Source of the DNA: Nitrospira sp.
GTDB taxonomy: Bacteria > Nitrospirota > Nitrospiria > Nitrospirales > Nitrospiraceae
NCBI GenBank assembly: GCA_015904075.1
Contig: JABMDH010000100.1
Coordinates: forward strand, 1-10,957
DNA: 10,957 nt
Reading direction: 5' to 3'
Shown here: one piece after another, positions 1 through 7,502 of the stretch
Layout: each line of letters begins with the position of its first letter
How positions within the stretch are numbered: position 1 is the stretch's first letter
The notes under the pieces: generated by a model
Databases searched by the model: none
The model's input: only the letters and a program-made list of their open reading frames with translations
Told to the model about the DNA's origin: nothing
Made by a program: the position numbers and the translations under genes

Positions 1-213
1 AAGCTCTGCGTCAATTCCTTGCCGCTGGTCAAGGAATCGCAACGCCAATCCCGCGAGATCTTGATGCATCTGCCTGGAATGACACCGCAGACCGCCGACG
101 CGATCCTTGACTGGATCGACGGCGACGAAGAACCTCGTGAATTCGGAGCCGAACGTTCCTACTACGGTGCCGGCGGGGACATTTTCATCGACCGACGTCG
201 CCGAAAGATTTAG
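1..213 (+). pseudogene. gspK: GspK-like type II secretion minor pseudopilin, internal fragment (both ends missing)
   Basis: The frame is open from the first base. It reads a GspK-type segment: an LxVNSLPL-like strand, then the helix-hairpin-helix piece LPGMTPQTADAILDWIDGD, then EPREFGAERSYY. The LPGM...ADAILDWxD...EPREFGAExxYY order is characteristic of GspK (XcpX, PulK), the tip pseudopilin of the type II secretion system. GspK caps the periplasmic pseudopilus together with GspI and GspJ. Family members run about 300 residues or more, and only about 55 are recognisable here. After the YY pair (bases 160-165) similarity stops. The family normally continues with a PPY-type segment, but here the frame runs GAGGDIFIDRRRRKI to a stop at 213, which is antisense to an adhesin gene. 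The N-terminal half lies outside the window. No other secretion gene is present. The family call is confident. Whether this is a broken gene in the cell or an assembly join is not decided by the sequence. Confidence 0.7.
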
Positions 214-2649
214 CGCCGTAGGGGCTTCGTTGACATTATTGATCGTAATGGTGAACGCACGTTCAACCCAGGCACCAGCGGCGTCTGTCGACTGAACGCG
301 GACCGAGTAGCTGGACTTGGTCTCAAAGTTTGGACTAATCAGCGACTTCAACTGATCGCCGACAATTGTAAAGGACCCATTATCCGTAGCCCCGGTTCCT
401 GCAACGAGAGTGTAGATAAAGGTGTCCCCTGCGTCCGGGTCTACGGTGGTTAGCATGCCGACGATCGTATTAACCAGTGTGTTCTCATTCAACGAAGCAT
501 TGGACAGGTTCACTTGGGTTGGTGAGTCTTGGGTGTTGTTGACCGTGATGGACACGGTTGCAGTTCCAAAGCCACCTTGGGAGTCCGTCACGCGGAATAC
601 GAAACTGTCCGACCCGGCAAAGTTTGATGCCGGAGTATACGTACGGTTGGCCCCGCTACCGCTCAGCGTGCCATGGGCCGGATTGGTGTCGATGGAAAAG
701 GTAACTGGATCGACATCAGGATCGTTCCCGGTGAGCGTGATGTTGATAGCCGTCTCTTCATTTGTGGTGACACTCTGCGAGTTGGCCGTGGGAAAGCTAT
801 TAGTCGTGAGGGTCGTGAGCACCACATCGTTGTTGCCCGTGCCGCCAACATAGCTAATTTCAAAATAATTGCCCCCGAAAGAGACAAGACCGCCTTGGGG
901 TAGGCCATTGAACGTGCCGACGATTGGGTCGGTCCCGTCATTATCAATGATCCTGAACGTGTCTCCCACAGTGGTGAAACTGGAACCCAGCGTCACGTTG
1001 AGAGTGCCAGCCACTTGCACTGTGCCGTTGACTTTCAACTGGTCGTATTGGCTCCCCGCCGTGGTGCCATTGAGCCGTACGGCGAAGCTGCCACTTTGAA
1101 AGGCGATATCCTCTACCGTAAGGATGCCGGTTGCACTGCCATTTCCAGGATCGACCGTGCCGTAAATAGACGCAGGAGACACCGCTGTCCACGACAGTTC
1201 TCCCGTCCCCGAAAGCGTGGCACCTATATACGGCGAATAGAAGGTCGTGAGGTTCGCGTTAATCGCCGCGGTTCCTGAATAGACTTGCATGCCATAGACA
1301 TCAGTAAAAGAACCGCGGAAATCCACCGTCCCATTGTTGTATAAATAGACGTACCCGTTGTTCGCGTCCAGGTTCCCATTCAGCCGCAACGTGCTGCCGG
1401 AGAATGGAGAGAGATAGAGCGTTGAGCCCGTCTCGATGTTGCCACCCCAAACATTCGTGAGGCCACTTCCAGTACTGGCAAAGTAAAAAGACGTTCCCGA
1501 GAGCGAACTGAGCCGTTCATTGGCCACCGTCACACCGTTCTCCAACTGAACATAGGCACCGTTCCCAGTGACAGCGGTTCCGCTGGTGGCCGTCCCATCG
1601 CTAAATCCCAGAGCGTTGTCATGCCGCACCCCCAATGTCCCGCCGGTGACGGTCGTCACGCCCGTGTAGCTGTTGCTTCCGGCCAGCGCCACCGTCCCGC
1701 TGCCGCTGGTCGTGACCGCCCCGCTCCCGGAGATCACCCCGCTCACCAACAGCGTGCCACTCCCTGCATTGAGGCTCAGGGTCTTTGCATTGGTGTCGAT
1801 GGCGCCGGACAAAGTAAATGTGCCTGATGTGCTGGCGATGCCTCCTGAGGTTGCTCCAAGACTGATGGGTATTCCCACCGTATTTCCAGTACCGGTGTTT
1901 GTGACCGCGCCAGACAGCAGGATTTGACTCCCGTTGATACTGTAGTCGCTCCCCTGGAACAGGATCGAGCCAAATTGGGTACCGCTAACAAAGTTATTCA
2001 CGTTAGTCTTCCGCAGCGCACTAACAGGAAAAACCAAGTCATCGGTTGCCGAGGGTGCCACATTGGTCGACCAATTATCCGCTGTCGTCCAATTGGCATC
2101 CGTACCTCCGCCGTCCCAAACAAATGCCGTATCCGTAAACGTCGCCGTCGCCAGTAATCCGGAGCTCAGTCCTATGGCAGTCAGATCGAAGGAGGAGTTG
2201 AGCGAGTCGTCGGGGTTGACATACCAGGTGGTTTGGATGTTGCCATCGAGGAGGCCGTCCAGGTCGCTCACTGAACCGTCGGTTACCTGCCATGGCTCAT
2301 GGCCTTCGCCTGTGTTCGGCACGCCGTCGTTGTGTAGCACTTGCAGCTCGACAGTCTCACCGGTGTTAAATCCGGCACCCACGATGATGGCCGTCTCACC
2401 GGGCGCGTAGTCCACTTTGTCTGTGGTTACTACCGCGGCAGCCGCGGCTGGCCCCACTGTGACCACCTCCACCGGCGTCGCCGACAGCAGCACACGTGGC
2501 TCAAGCGGCTCTACCTGGAATGACGACGTGATGCGTGGAGCAGTCCGTGATGCGCCACTTGGACGTTTGTTTCGTCCCCACCGGTTGCGCAGACTGCGTG
2601 CCTGGCGTCGGACAGCCTCACGAAGGTAGAAGAGTTGTGCGAGCGCCAT
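1..2649 (-). CDS. Large LEPR-XLL surface/adhesin-like protein with autotransporter-type beta repeats and cadherin-like domains, 3' truncated
   Basis: The start is ATG at 2649, preceded by a perfect AAGGAGG four bases upstream. The frame stays open to the window edge, but recognisable sequence ends near base 151 (residue 833). A basic N-terminus (residues 1-45) leads to a LEPRVLLSA motif (49-57). This is the LEPR-XLL signature of very large exported proteins, known especially from Planctomycetes. After a beta-rich region comes a repeat of the autotransporter-associated type (about 316-345, with GSNSYTGVTTVTGGTLGV). Next are a segment ending in SYVGGTGNNDVVL, a Big_9-like Ig domain (about 620-700), one complete cadherin-like domain (about 705-801, with DPDAGDTF), and the start of a second (from NNVNEAP to AGTVVGTF). 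Such proteins are usually cell-surface or secreted adhesins. No C-terminal anchor or secretion signal is visible because the 3' end is replaced by GspK-like sequence. The ligand is unknown. Confidence 0.8.
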   Translation of the reverse strand, partial: MALAQLFYLREAVRRQARSLRNRWGRNKRPSGASRTAPRITSSFQVEPLEPRVLLSATPVEVVTVGPAAAAAVVTTDKVDYAPGETAIIVGAGFNTGETVELQVLHNDGVPNTGEGHEPWQVTDGSVSDLDGLLDGNIQTTWYVNPDDSLNSSFDLTAIGLSSGLLATATFTDTAFVWDGGGTDANWTTADNWSTNVAPSATDDLVFPVSALRKTNVNNFVSGTQFGSILFQGSDYSINGSQILLSGAVTNTGTGNTVGIPISLGATSGGIASTSGTFTLSGAIDTNAKTLSLNAGSGTLLVSGVISGSGAVTTSGSGTVALAGSNSYTGVTTVTGGTLGVRHDNALGFSDGTATSGTAVTGNGAYVQLENGVTVANERLSSLSGTSFYFASTGSGLTNVWGGNIETGSTLYLSPFSGSTLRLNGNLDANNGYVYLYNNGTVDFRGSFTDVYGMQVYSGTAAINANLTTFYSPYIGATLSGTGELSWTAVSPASIYGTVDPGNGSATGILTVEDIAFQSGSFAVRLNGTTAGSQYDQLKVNGTVQVAGTLNVTLGSSFTTVGDTFRIIDNDGTDPIVGTFNGLPQGGLVSFGGNYFEISYVGGTGNNDVVLTTLTTNSFPTANSQSVTTNEETAINITLTGNDPDVDPVTFSIDTNPAHGTLSGSGANRTYTPASNFAGSDSFVFRVTDSQGGFGTATVSITVNNTQDSPTQVNLSNASLNENTLVNTIVGMLTTVDPDAGDTFIYTLVAGTGATDNGSFTIVGDQLKSLISPNFETKSSYSVRVQSTDAAGAWVERAFTITINNVNEAPTALNLSATSVDENVPAGTVVGTFGSEFTRFFVAVDPVKDRVGGLRCHSRQMHQDLAGLALRFLDQRQGIDAEL

Positions 2650-3064
2650 ACTGCCTCCTTGCTCTACGAATCTCGATACGATGTGTCTGTGTGGGAGATG
2701 CTGCGTGGGAAGACCCGCTGCGGAAGAACCGGATGAATCTGGAAGCCGCACATAGCAGACATTCCTTAAAACCGGTACGGGTTCAGGCTGAGAATCCGTT
2801 CTGGCCCGGGTCAGGCGACCTCACGGCCAGGCTACGTAGGACAAACACCGACCATATACGCGCTTCCCACCTTTTCTCACAAGGAGCGAAACGGCGTAGA
2901 GTCTTCTACGTAGTACGCAGACTTCAGGCACGTTCGTGCCACCGTGGCCGCACACTGCCCGTTCTGCCACTATGCCGTTTGTACAGCTCGCACTATTTTT
3001 GCTGGATTGCGAGGCCACTATCCCTGTTGCGCGGAACAGCGCTCCTCCTGTCGGCCTGCCGCTG
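2650..3064. other. Intergenic region upstream of the LEPR-XLL gene
   Basis: This 415-base stretch lies between the small membrane protein gene and the surface protein gene, both on the - strand. I see no convincing gene. It holds two copies of the palindrome CTACGTAG (2832-2839 and 2906-2913). It also holds a stem-loop with a six-base stem (CGTAGA/TCTACG, 2895-2910), a near-perfect palindrome GGCACG-tt-CGTGCC (2927-2940), and a five-base stem CTGTT/AACAG (3024-3039) that has no T-run. It probably carries the surface protein's promoter and perhaps the end of the upstream transporter transcript, but no clear -35/-10 pair stands out. Confidence 0.5.
2654..2660 (-). promoter_or_regulatory. Ribosome binding site of the LEPR-XLL gene
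   Basis: The reverse strand reads AAGGAGG, a perfect anti-Shine-Dalgarno match, four bases before the ATG at 2649. It fixes the start of the large surface protein. Confidence 0.8.
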
Positions 3065-3358
3065 CTACGCTTTCATCGGGCGCTGCAGAAAGAGGATGAG
3101 GGCCATCAGAGTCGGCAATGGCGCGAGCAGAAACGGCACGAGCCAGACCCACACGTTTCTCCCCCGCACCCGCGCCTGGTCAATCATCCACACGAACACC
3201 CACAGTACGAGCCCGATATAGTTCAAGGTAATCCACTGCGTGGTATGCACTTTCAACGCGCTGGTTTCGCCCGTGGCGCCTCCGACCAGAAAGACTCCCA
3301 GCAACAGCACGAAAACCCCCAGCAAGGCGAACACCAGCCGCTTACTCCACACGTACAT
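3065..3358 (-). CDS. Small three-helix membrane protein of unknown function
   Basis: The product is 97 residues, beginning MYVWSKRLVF. I chose the ATG at 3358 because AAGGAGG (3364-3370) lies five bases before it; an in-frame extension further upstream would overlap the preceding gene and place this site inside the coding region. Three hydrophobic segments are visible: about 6-27, 41-59 and 68-91. A short polar loop (QARVRGRN) with positive charge lies between the second and third, and the tail is basic (RPMKA). The gene starts 25 bases after the stop of the ArsB/NhaD-family transporter on the same strand, so the two are probably co-transcribed. I do not recognise the family. A role as an accessory subunit of the transporter is only an inference from position. 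Confidence 0.75.
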   Translation of the reverse strand: MYVWSKRLVFALLGVFVLLLGVFLVGGATGETSALKVHTTQWITLNYIGLVLWVFVWMIDQARVRGRNVWVWLVPFLLAPLPTLMALILFLQRPMKA

Positions 3359-3363
3359 AGCCA

Positions 3364-3370
3364 CCTCCTT
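3364..3370 (-). promoter_or_regulatory. Ribosome binding site deciding the start of the small membrane protein
   Basis: AAGGAGG on the reverse strand is spaced five bases from the ATG at 3358. This favours the 97-residue form over a 117-residue extension that would overlap the transporter's 3' end. Confidence 0.75.
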
Positions 3371-3383
3371 CTCCGAAATGTTG

Positions 3384-4724
3384 TTATCGTAAAAAGACCA
3401 GCCAGAGATACACCGCACTCAATAGAATTGAGCCGACCATCACGGGGAACCCGATTTTAAAGAACTGCCAGAAGCTGATGTGATAGCCGGCCTTCCGCGC
3501 AAGTTCCACAATCACGACATTCGCGCTCGCTCCGATAATCGTGCCGTTCCCCCCAAGACAGGCCCCCAACGCAAGCGCCCACCAGAGCGGGATGATGTCC
3601 GGCTGATGCACCAGGGTCGAATAGTCCGCAATCTCCGGATGAAGGGACCGCGCCAGATCCACGATCAAGGGATTCATCGCCGCGACGTAGGGAATATTGT
3701 CCACAAACGCGGAGAGCAGCGCCGAACCGACGAGCACCGTGAGCGTAGCACCCGCCACATTCCCCTCCGTGACATGGACGAGCCGGTCGGCAAGAAACCG
3801 GATGGCTCCGACTTTGACCAGCCCGCCCACCAGGATGAACAGCCCGATGAAGAAGAAGATCGTCTTCCACTCGACGTCCGCCAGATACGTCATTTCTTCG
3901 GTTTCATTCGATCGTCCCCGCGCATGGCCAAGGAGCATGAAGACGCTGGCTCCCAGCAACGCGACGGTCGCCGGTTCAAGGTGGATGAACGAATGGAACG
4001 CGAATCCGAGATTGACCGCGCCCAGGGCCCACACACAACGCCGGAGCAACCCGCGATCACGAATCGCATCCTGCGGATTCAACGCCAAGACCGCGTCGCG
4101 CAGGTGTGGCGCCACCGCCATGCTCCTGCCGAAGACCAGCCACATCGCGCCAAGAAACGCCGCCATAATCAGCAGCGCGATGGGCCCAAGCACAAGGAGA
4201 AAATCCAAATATCCCAGTTCGGCTTTGCTCGCAATCATGATGTTCGGCGGATCACCGACCAGCGTCGCTGTGCCCCCGATATTGGATGCCAGAGCTTCAC
4301 AGAGCAGAAACATGACCGGGTTCAACTCCAGCCGTTTGCAGATCGCCAGTGTCACCGGCGCCATCAGCAAGACCGTTGTGACGTTGTCGAGCATCGCCGA
4401 AAGGCCGGCCGTCAAGATTGCCAGGAGCGCCATGAGCCGAAACGGTTTGGCCCTGGCCTGCTTCGCAGCCCAAATCGCCAAGACCTCGAACAGGCCGGTC
4501 TCCCTGACGATGTTGATGATGACCATCATCCCGATCAGCAAAAACACCACGCTGTAATCCACGCCGAATTCGTGGGAATAAAACGCTTCGTCCTGCGAGA
4601 CCACGCCGAAGGCGATCATCAAGGCCGCGCCGCTCAACGCGACGATCGTCTTGTGGATCCGCTCGGTCATGATGACCAGATAGCAGCTGCCGAAAATAAG
4701 CAGCGCCAGCGTCATGGACGACAT
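3384..4724 (-). CDS. ArsB/NhaD-family (ion transporter superfamily) membrane transporter
   Basis: The product is 446 residues, mostly hydrophobic, with about 11 or 12 membrane segments, a normal length for the family. It shows the two inverted repeats of the CitMHS/ArsB-NhaD fold. The first has DNVTT (113-117) and NIGGTATLVGDPPN (148-161). The second has DNIPY (342-346) and GGNGTIIGASANV (391-403). The paired DN motifs and the glycine-rich hairpin motifs are the usual substrate and ion-binding regions. Family members exchange Na+ for H+ (NhaD), export arsenite (ArsB) or move dicarboxylates. The GTATLVGDPPN form is shared by NhaD, ArsB and P-protein types, so the substrate cannot be set from sequence. 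No arsenic resistance genes (arsR, arsC, arsA) are nearby, which weakly favours a cation antiporter or an uncharacterised anion transporter. The start at 4724 has an AGAGGG site five bases upstream. A small membrane protein gene follows after 25 bases. Confidence 0.85.
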   Translation of the reverse strand: MSSMTLALLIFGSCYLVIMTERIHKTIVALSGAALMIAFGVVSQDEAFYSHEFGVDYSVVFLLIGMMVIINIVRETGLFEVLAIWAAKQARAKPFRLMALLAILTAGLSAMLDNVTTVLLMAPVTLAICKRLELNPVMFLLCEALASNIGGTATLVGDPPNIMIASKAELGYLDFLLVLGPIALLIMAAFLGAMWLVFGRSMAVAPHLRDAVLALNPQDAIRDRGLLRRCVWALGAVNLGFAFHSFIHLEPATVALLGASVFMLLGHARGRSNETEEMTYLADVEWKTIFFFIGLFILVGGLVKVGAIRFLADRLVHVTEGNVAGATLTVLVGSALLSAFVDNIPYVAAMNPLIVDLARSLHPEIADYSTLVHQPDIIPLWWALALGACLGGNGTIIGASANVVIVELARKAGYHISFWQFFKIGFPVMVGSILLSAVYLWLVFLR

Positions 4725-4775
4725 GTCATCCCTCTCATCATCTGCACGATACTCCTCACCTAAAGAATTCTACGC

Positions 4776-4804
4776 ATTATCCAGAGGCTTCAGCCGCAAT
4801 GCAA
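4776..4804 (-). promoter_or_regulatory. Candidate sigma-70-like promoter for the ArsB/NhaD-family gene
   Basis: The reverse strand reads TTGCAT, a 17-base spacer, then GATAAT, which matches five of six bases of the -10 consensus. The -10 ends about 51 bases before the ATG at 4724. The -35 match is only moderate, so this is a prediction. Confidence 0.4.
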
Positions 4805-4861
4805 TGAGAGTCGGCTTTCCTCACCCGCAGTATTCATGATGGTTCGTCGCAGAACATATTC

Positions 4862-4941
4862 CGGGTTTCCGGTTACGGGGTGCGGGTTGTGGAGTCGCGG
4901 TTCTGACAACACGAAACCAGAAACCCGAAACTCGCAACTCC
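4862..4941. repeat. Degenerate inverted GGGTTTC / CGAAAC repeat tract
   Basis: The left half is made of GGTTTCCGGTTACGGGG-like units. The right half carries their complements (ACACGAAACCAGAAACCCG and onward). The halves pair imperfectly around a centre near 4900-4908, giving a long imperfect hairpin. It lies entirely in intergenic DNA. I associate such low-complexity CGAAAC tracts with Nitrospira intergenic regions, from memory rather than a search. Confidence 0.55.
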
Positions 4942-5080
4942 GTTCTCCAGAGCGGCCTGTCGGCGATTGCCGCAGAACCGCTCATGAACAACGCGCACGC
5001 CATGCCCCCTTTCGTGCAGATCAACCATCACTTGAAAAAAGTTAGCGGAGTTTTCACAAGATCCTGCTAGGATAGGACCC

Positions 5081-7303
5081 ATGCCGTCACACACCGAGGT
5101 GCAGGCCGAAGATCTCGACCGGCTCATGGCCGGCACGCACTGGAATCCACGATCCATCTTAGGCCCGCACCGCAGCACGATCGACGGCGCACCTTGTCTC
5201 GTCATCCGCGCCTGGTTCCCCTATGCAGCCCGGGTCGATGTCATCCCGTCCCCATTGTCGACGCCGCTCCAGCCCATGACCCGCCTCCACGAGGCCGGGC
5301 TGTTTGAAGCCGTCGTTCCGGACGACATGGCACTCCTGCAGTATCAATTCAGAGTCACGCAGCACGACGGCGCCCTCATCGAGCAGCATGACCCCTATGC
5401 GTTTCCACCGCTCTTGACGGATTTTGAACTCCATCTGTTTGCAGAAGGCACCTTTTATAAGGCCTATGACAGTATGGGGGCCCATATCCGCACGGTCGAG
5501 CAGGTCACGGGCGTCCACTTTGTCGTCTGGGCGCCCAATGCCACCCGCGTGAGCGTGGTCGGCGACTTCAATCGATGGGACGGGCGCTGCCATCCGATGA
5601 CCAATCGTGGCGCGAGCGGCCTCTGGGAGCTGTTTCTTCCCGATCTGCCGGAGCACACCCTCTATAAATATGAAATCCGCACCAGGGAGGGTGATACGTT
5701 ATTGGTAAAAGCCGACCCCTACGCGCAAGCCGGGGAATTGCGCCCGCGCACGGCGTCGATCGTGCGCGATCTTTCCCGCTATGCCTGGAACGACCGTGCC
5801 TGGATGACAGCGCGCACGGAGTGGAACCCTCTGGCCGCGCCCCTCTCCATTTATGAAGTCCATGTGGGATCCTGGATGCGTGTTCCAGAGGAAGACAATC
5901 GCTGGCTCACCTATCGGGAACTCGCGCAGAAGTTGATCCCCTACGCGAAGGACCTCGGCTACACACATCTCGAACTGATGCCGGTGACCGAACATCCTTT
6001 CGACGGGTCCTGGGGCTATCAGGCAACGGGCTATTTCGCCGCCACCAGCCGCTATGGCCCGCCCGAAGACTTCATGGCCTTCGTCGATGCTGCCCATCAA
6101 GCCGGCCTGGGCATCATCATGGATTGGGCCCCGGCGCATTTCCCGGATGACCCCCACGGGTTAGCGACGTTCGACGGCACGCACCTGTACGATCATGCCG
6201 ACCCGCGTCTGGGCTACCATCCCGATTGGCACAGCCGCATTTTCAATTACGCCCGCGCCGAAGTCCGTAACTTCCTGCTCAACAGCGCGCTCTTCTGGCT
6301 GGACAAGTACCACATCGACGGCCTGCGCGTGGACGCCGTGGCCTCGATGCTCTATCTCGATTACGGGCGCAAACCCGGCGAGTGGATTCCCAACGAATTC
6401 GGCGACAATGAGAACCTCGGAGCCGTGTCCTTTTTGAAAGAGCTCAACATCCTGGTCCATCGCGACTTTCCCGGCGCCATGACGATTGCGGAAGAATCCA
6501 CCTCCTGGCCCGGCGTCTCGCGTCCCACCTATACAGGGGGACTCGGTTTCACACTCAAATGGAACATGGGCTGGATGCACGACATGCTCGACTACTTCAG
6601 CCTCGATCCGATCCACCGCCGCTTTCATCAGGACCGGATCACATTCGGGCTCCTCTATGCTTTCACCGAAAACTTCGTGCTCGCGCTGTCGCACGACGAA
6701 GTCGTCCATGGCAAGCGGACGCTGCTCGACAAGATGCCCGGCGACCTCTGGCAGCGCTTTGCCAACCTCCGGCTGCTCTATGGGTACCTCTTCAGCCATC
6801 CGGGAAAGAAAATGCTGTTCATGGGCGGGGAGTTCGGCCAATGGCGTGAGTGGAATCATGACACCAGTCTGGACTGGCATCTCTGCGACCTTGAACCGCA
6901 TCGCGGCCTGCAACGCCTGATTGGCGACCTGAATCATCTATACCGGACGGAACCGGCGCTGTACGAAGCGGACTTCGATTGGAGCGGGTTTCAATGGATC
7001 GATTTCAACGACACCGACAATTCCGTGATTGTGTATCTGAGAAAGACGCCTGCCACTGGCACCTCCATCCTGTGCGTGTGCAACTTGACGCCGGTTCCCC
7101 GCCACGGCTATCGCATCGGAGTTCCCCAAGCCGGGCAGTACCGGGAGCTGATCAATACCGATGCGTTTGTATATGGCGGCAGCAATGTCGGAAACTTCGG
7201 CGGCGTCCACTCCACCGCGATCCCCCTGCACAACCTGCCGCACTCGCTGACATTGACGCTGCCACCGCTTGCCGTTCTGCTGTTGAAATGCGACCCCGCA
7301 TGA
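5081..7303 (+). CDS. glgB: 1,4-alpha-glucan (glycogen) branching enzyme GlgB
   Basis: The product is 740 residues, full length for the GH13 subfamily 9 type. GlgB cleaves alpha-1,4 glucan chains and reattaches the fragment through an alpha-1,6 bond, making branches in glycogen in the cytoplasm. The order is an N1 module (about 14-107), CBM48 (about 135-225, with [20 protein letters not shown]), a catalytic barrel (about 250-620) and a C-terminal beta domain. The nucleophile is D418 in DGLRVDAV, the acid/base E471 in IAEEST, and the transition-state stabiliser D539 in [10 protein letters not shown]. The spacings of 53 and 68 residues equal those of E. coli GlgB (D405, E458, D526). Other family motifs are [17 protein letters not shown] and [13 protein letters not shown]. 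The start at 5081 follows AGGATAGGA. No other glycogen gene lies in the window, so it appears to be a single-gene unit. Confidence 0.97.
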   Translation: MPSHTEVQAEDLDRLMAGTHWNPRSILGPHRSTIDGAPCLVIRAWFPYAARVDVIPSPLSTPLQPMTRLHEAGLFEAVVPDDMALLQYQFRVTQHDGALIEQHDPYAFPPLLTDFELHLFAEGTFYKAYDSMGAHIRTVEQVTGVHFVVWAPNATRVSVVGDFNRWDGRCHPMTNRGASGLWELFLPDLPEHTLYKYEIRTREGDTLLVKADPYAQAGELRPRTASIVRDLSRYAWNDRAWMTARTEWNPLAAPLSIYEVHVGSWMRVPEEDNRWLTYRELAQKLIPYAKDLGYTHLELMPVTEHPFDGSWGYQATGYFAATSRYGPPEDFMAFVDAAHQAGLGIIMDWAPAHFPDDPHGLATFDGTHLYDHADPRLGYHPDWHSRIFNYARAEVRNFLLNSALFWLDKYHIDGLRVDAVASMLYLDYGRKPGEWIPNEFGDNENLGAVSFLKELNILVHRDFPGAMTIAEESTSWPGVSRPTYTGGLGFTLKWNMGWMHDMLDYFSLDPIHRRFHQDRITFGLLYAFTENFVLALSHDEVVHGKRTLLDKMPGDLWQRFANLRLLYGYLFSHPGKKMLFMGGEFGQWREWNHDTSLDWHLCDLEPHRGLQRLIGDLNHLYRTEPALYEADFDWSGFQWIDFNDTDNSVIVYLRKTPATGTSILCVCNLTPVPRHGYRIGVPQAGQYRELINTDAFVYGGSNVGNFGGVHSTAIPLHNLPHSLTLTLPPLAVLLLKCDPA

Positions 7304-7310
7304 AAACCCG

Positions 7311-7334
7311 GTGAGGGGTCAGGAGTACGGGGGA
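7311..7334 (+). repeat. G-rich GTGAGGGGT-type repeat tract after glgB
   Basis: The tract begins GTGAGGGGTCAGGAGT and ends in a run of G, starting seven bases after the glgB stop. It closely resembles the tract at 10432-10463 inside the nitroreductase gene, lacking one seven-base GAGGGGT unit. It has no T-run and does not look like a terminator. Confidence 0.6.
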
Positions 7335-7502
7335 AGCGGTGGAGTCCTAGGGCTTGAGCCTGCTCCGGCGAAACTACGTTGGCTGCGACAGCCTGGCTGC
7401 CGCGGCGGGTGAAGCAGAAAAAACCCTCGGTCGAACGGCAGCATGCGTATGCCCATGCGAGTCGCATACGAACGCTCCTGTTCGCACTGCACGCTGAACG
7501 GA

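Larger units (their letters stand above)
4725..5080. other. Divergent intergenic region between the transporter and glgB
   Basis: These 356 bases separate two divergent genes and should carry both promoters. A candidate promoter for the transporter lies at 4776-4804. The middle (4862-4941) is a degenerate GGGTTTC/CGAAAC inverted tract. For glgB only a weak TTGAAA (5032-5037) is visible, with no good -10 partner. The AGGATAGGA just before the glgB ATG serves as its ribosome binding site. Short open frames here have no coding character. Confidence 0.5.

Noticed and set aside
139..144. EcoRI site GAATTC next to the gspK/adhesin join, suggesting a cloning ligation
   Set aside because: GspK-like reading continues past the site to base 165, and the site itself encodes the conserved EF of EPREFGAE, so the join is not at the restriction site.
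422..853. 143-residue + strand open frame
   Set aside because: It is antisense to the Ig/cadherin region of the surface protein, which gives a continuous and recognisable reading on the - strand.
2535..3221. 228-residue + strand open frame across the intergenic region
   Set aside because: It overlaps the 5' part of the surface-protein gene and the small membrane protein gene on the opposite strand, is rich in Cys and Arg with no recognisable domain, and has no ribosome binding site.
3480..4763. 427-residue + strand open frame antisense to the transporter
   Set aside because: It mirrors the codon pattern of the transporter gene, its product is an implausible Arg/His/Asp/Gln-rich chain, and the opposite strand has clear family motifs.
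5032..5060. TTGAAA with a downstream CACAAG as a glgB promoter
   Set aside because: The -10 element matches only three of six consensus bases, too weak to report as a promoter.
6161..6937. 258-residue - strand open frame inside glgB
   Set aside because: It is a shadow of the glgB catalytic domain, whose active-site residues and spacings are fully conserved on the + strand.
7446..7470. Stem-loop CGTATGC/GCATACG between glgB and the DUF882 gene as a terminator
   Set aside because: The stem is seven bases with an 11-base loop, and no T-run follows it directly on either strand. The nearest run of six T (- strand) is separated by about 20 bases.
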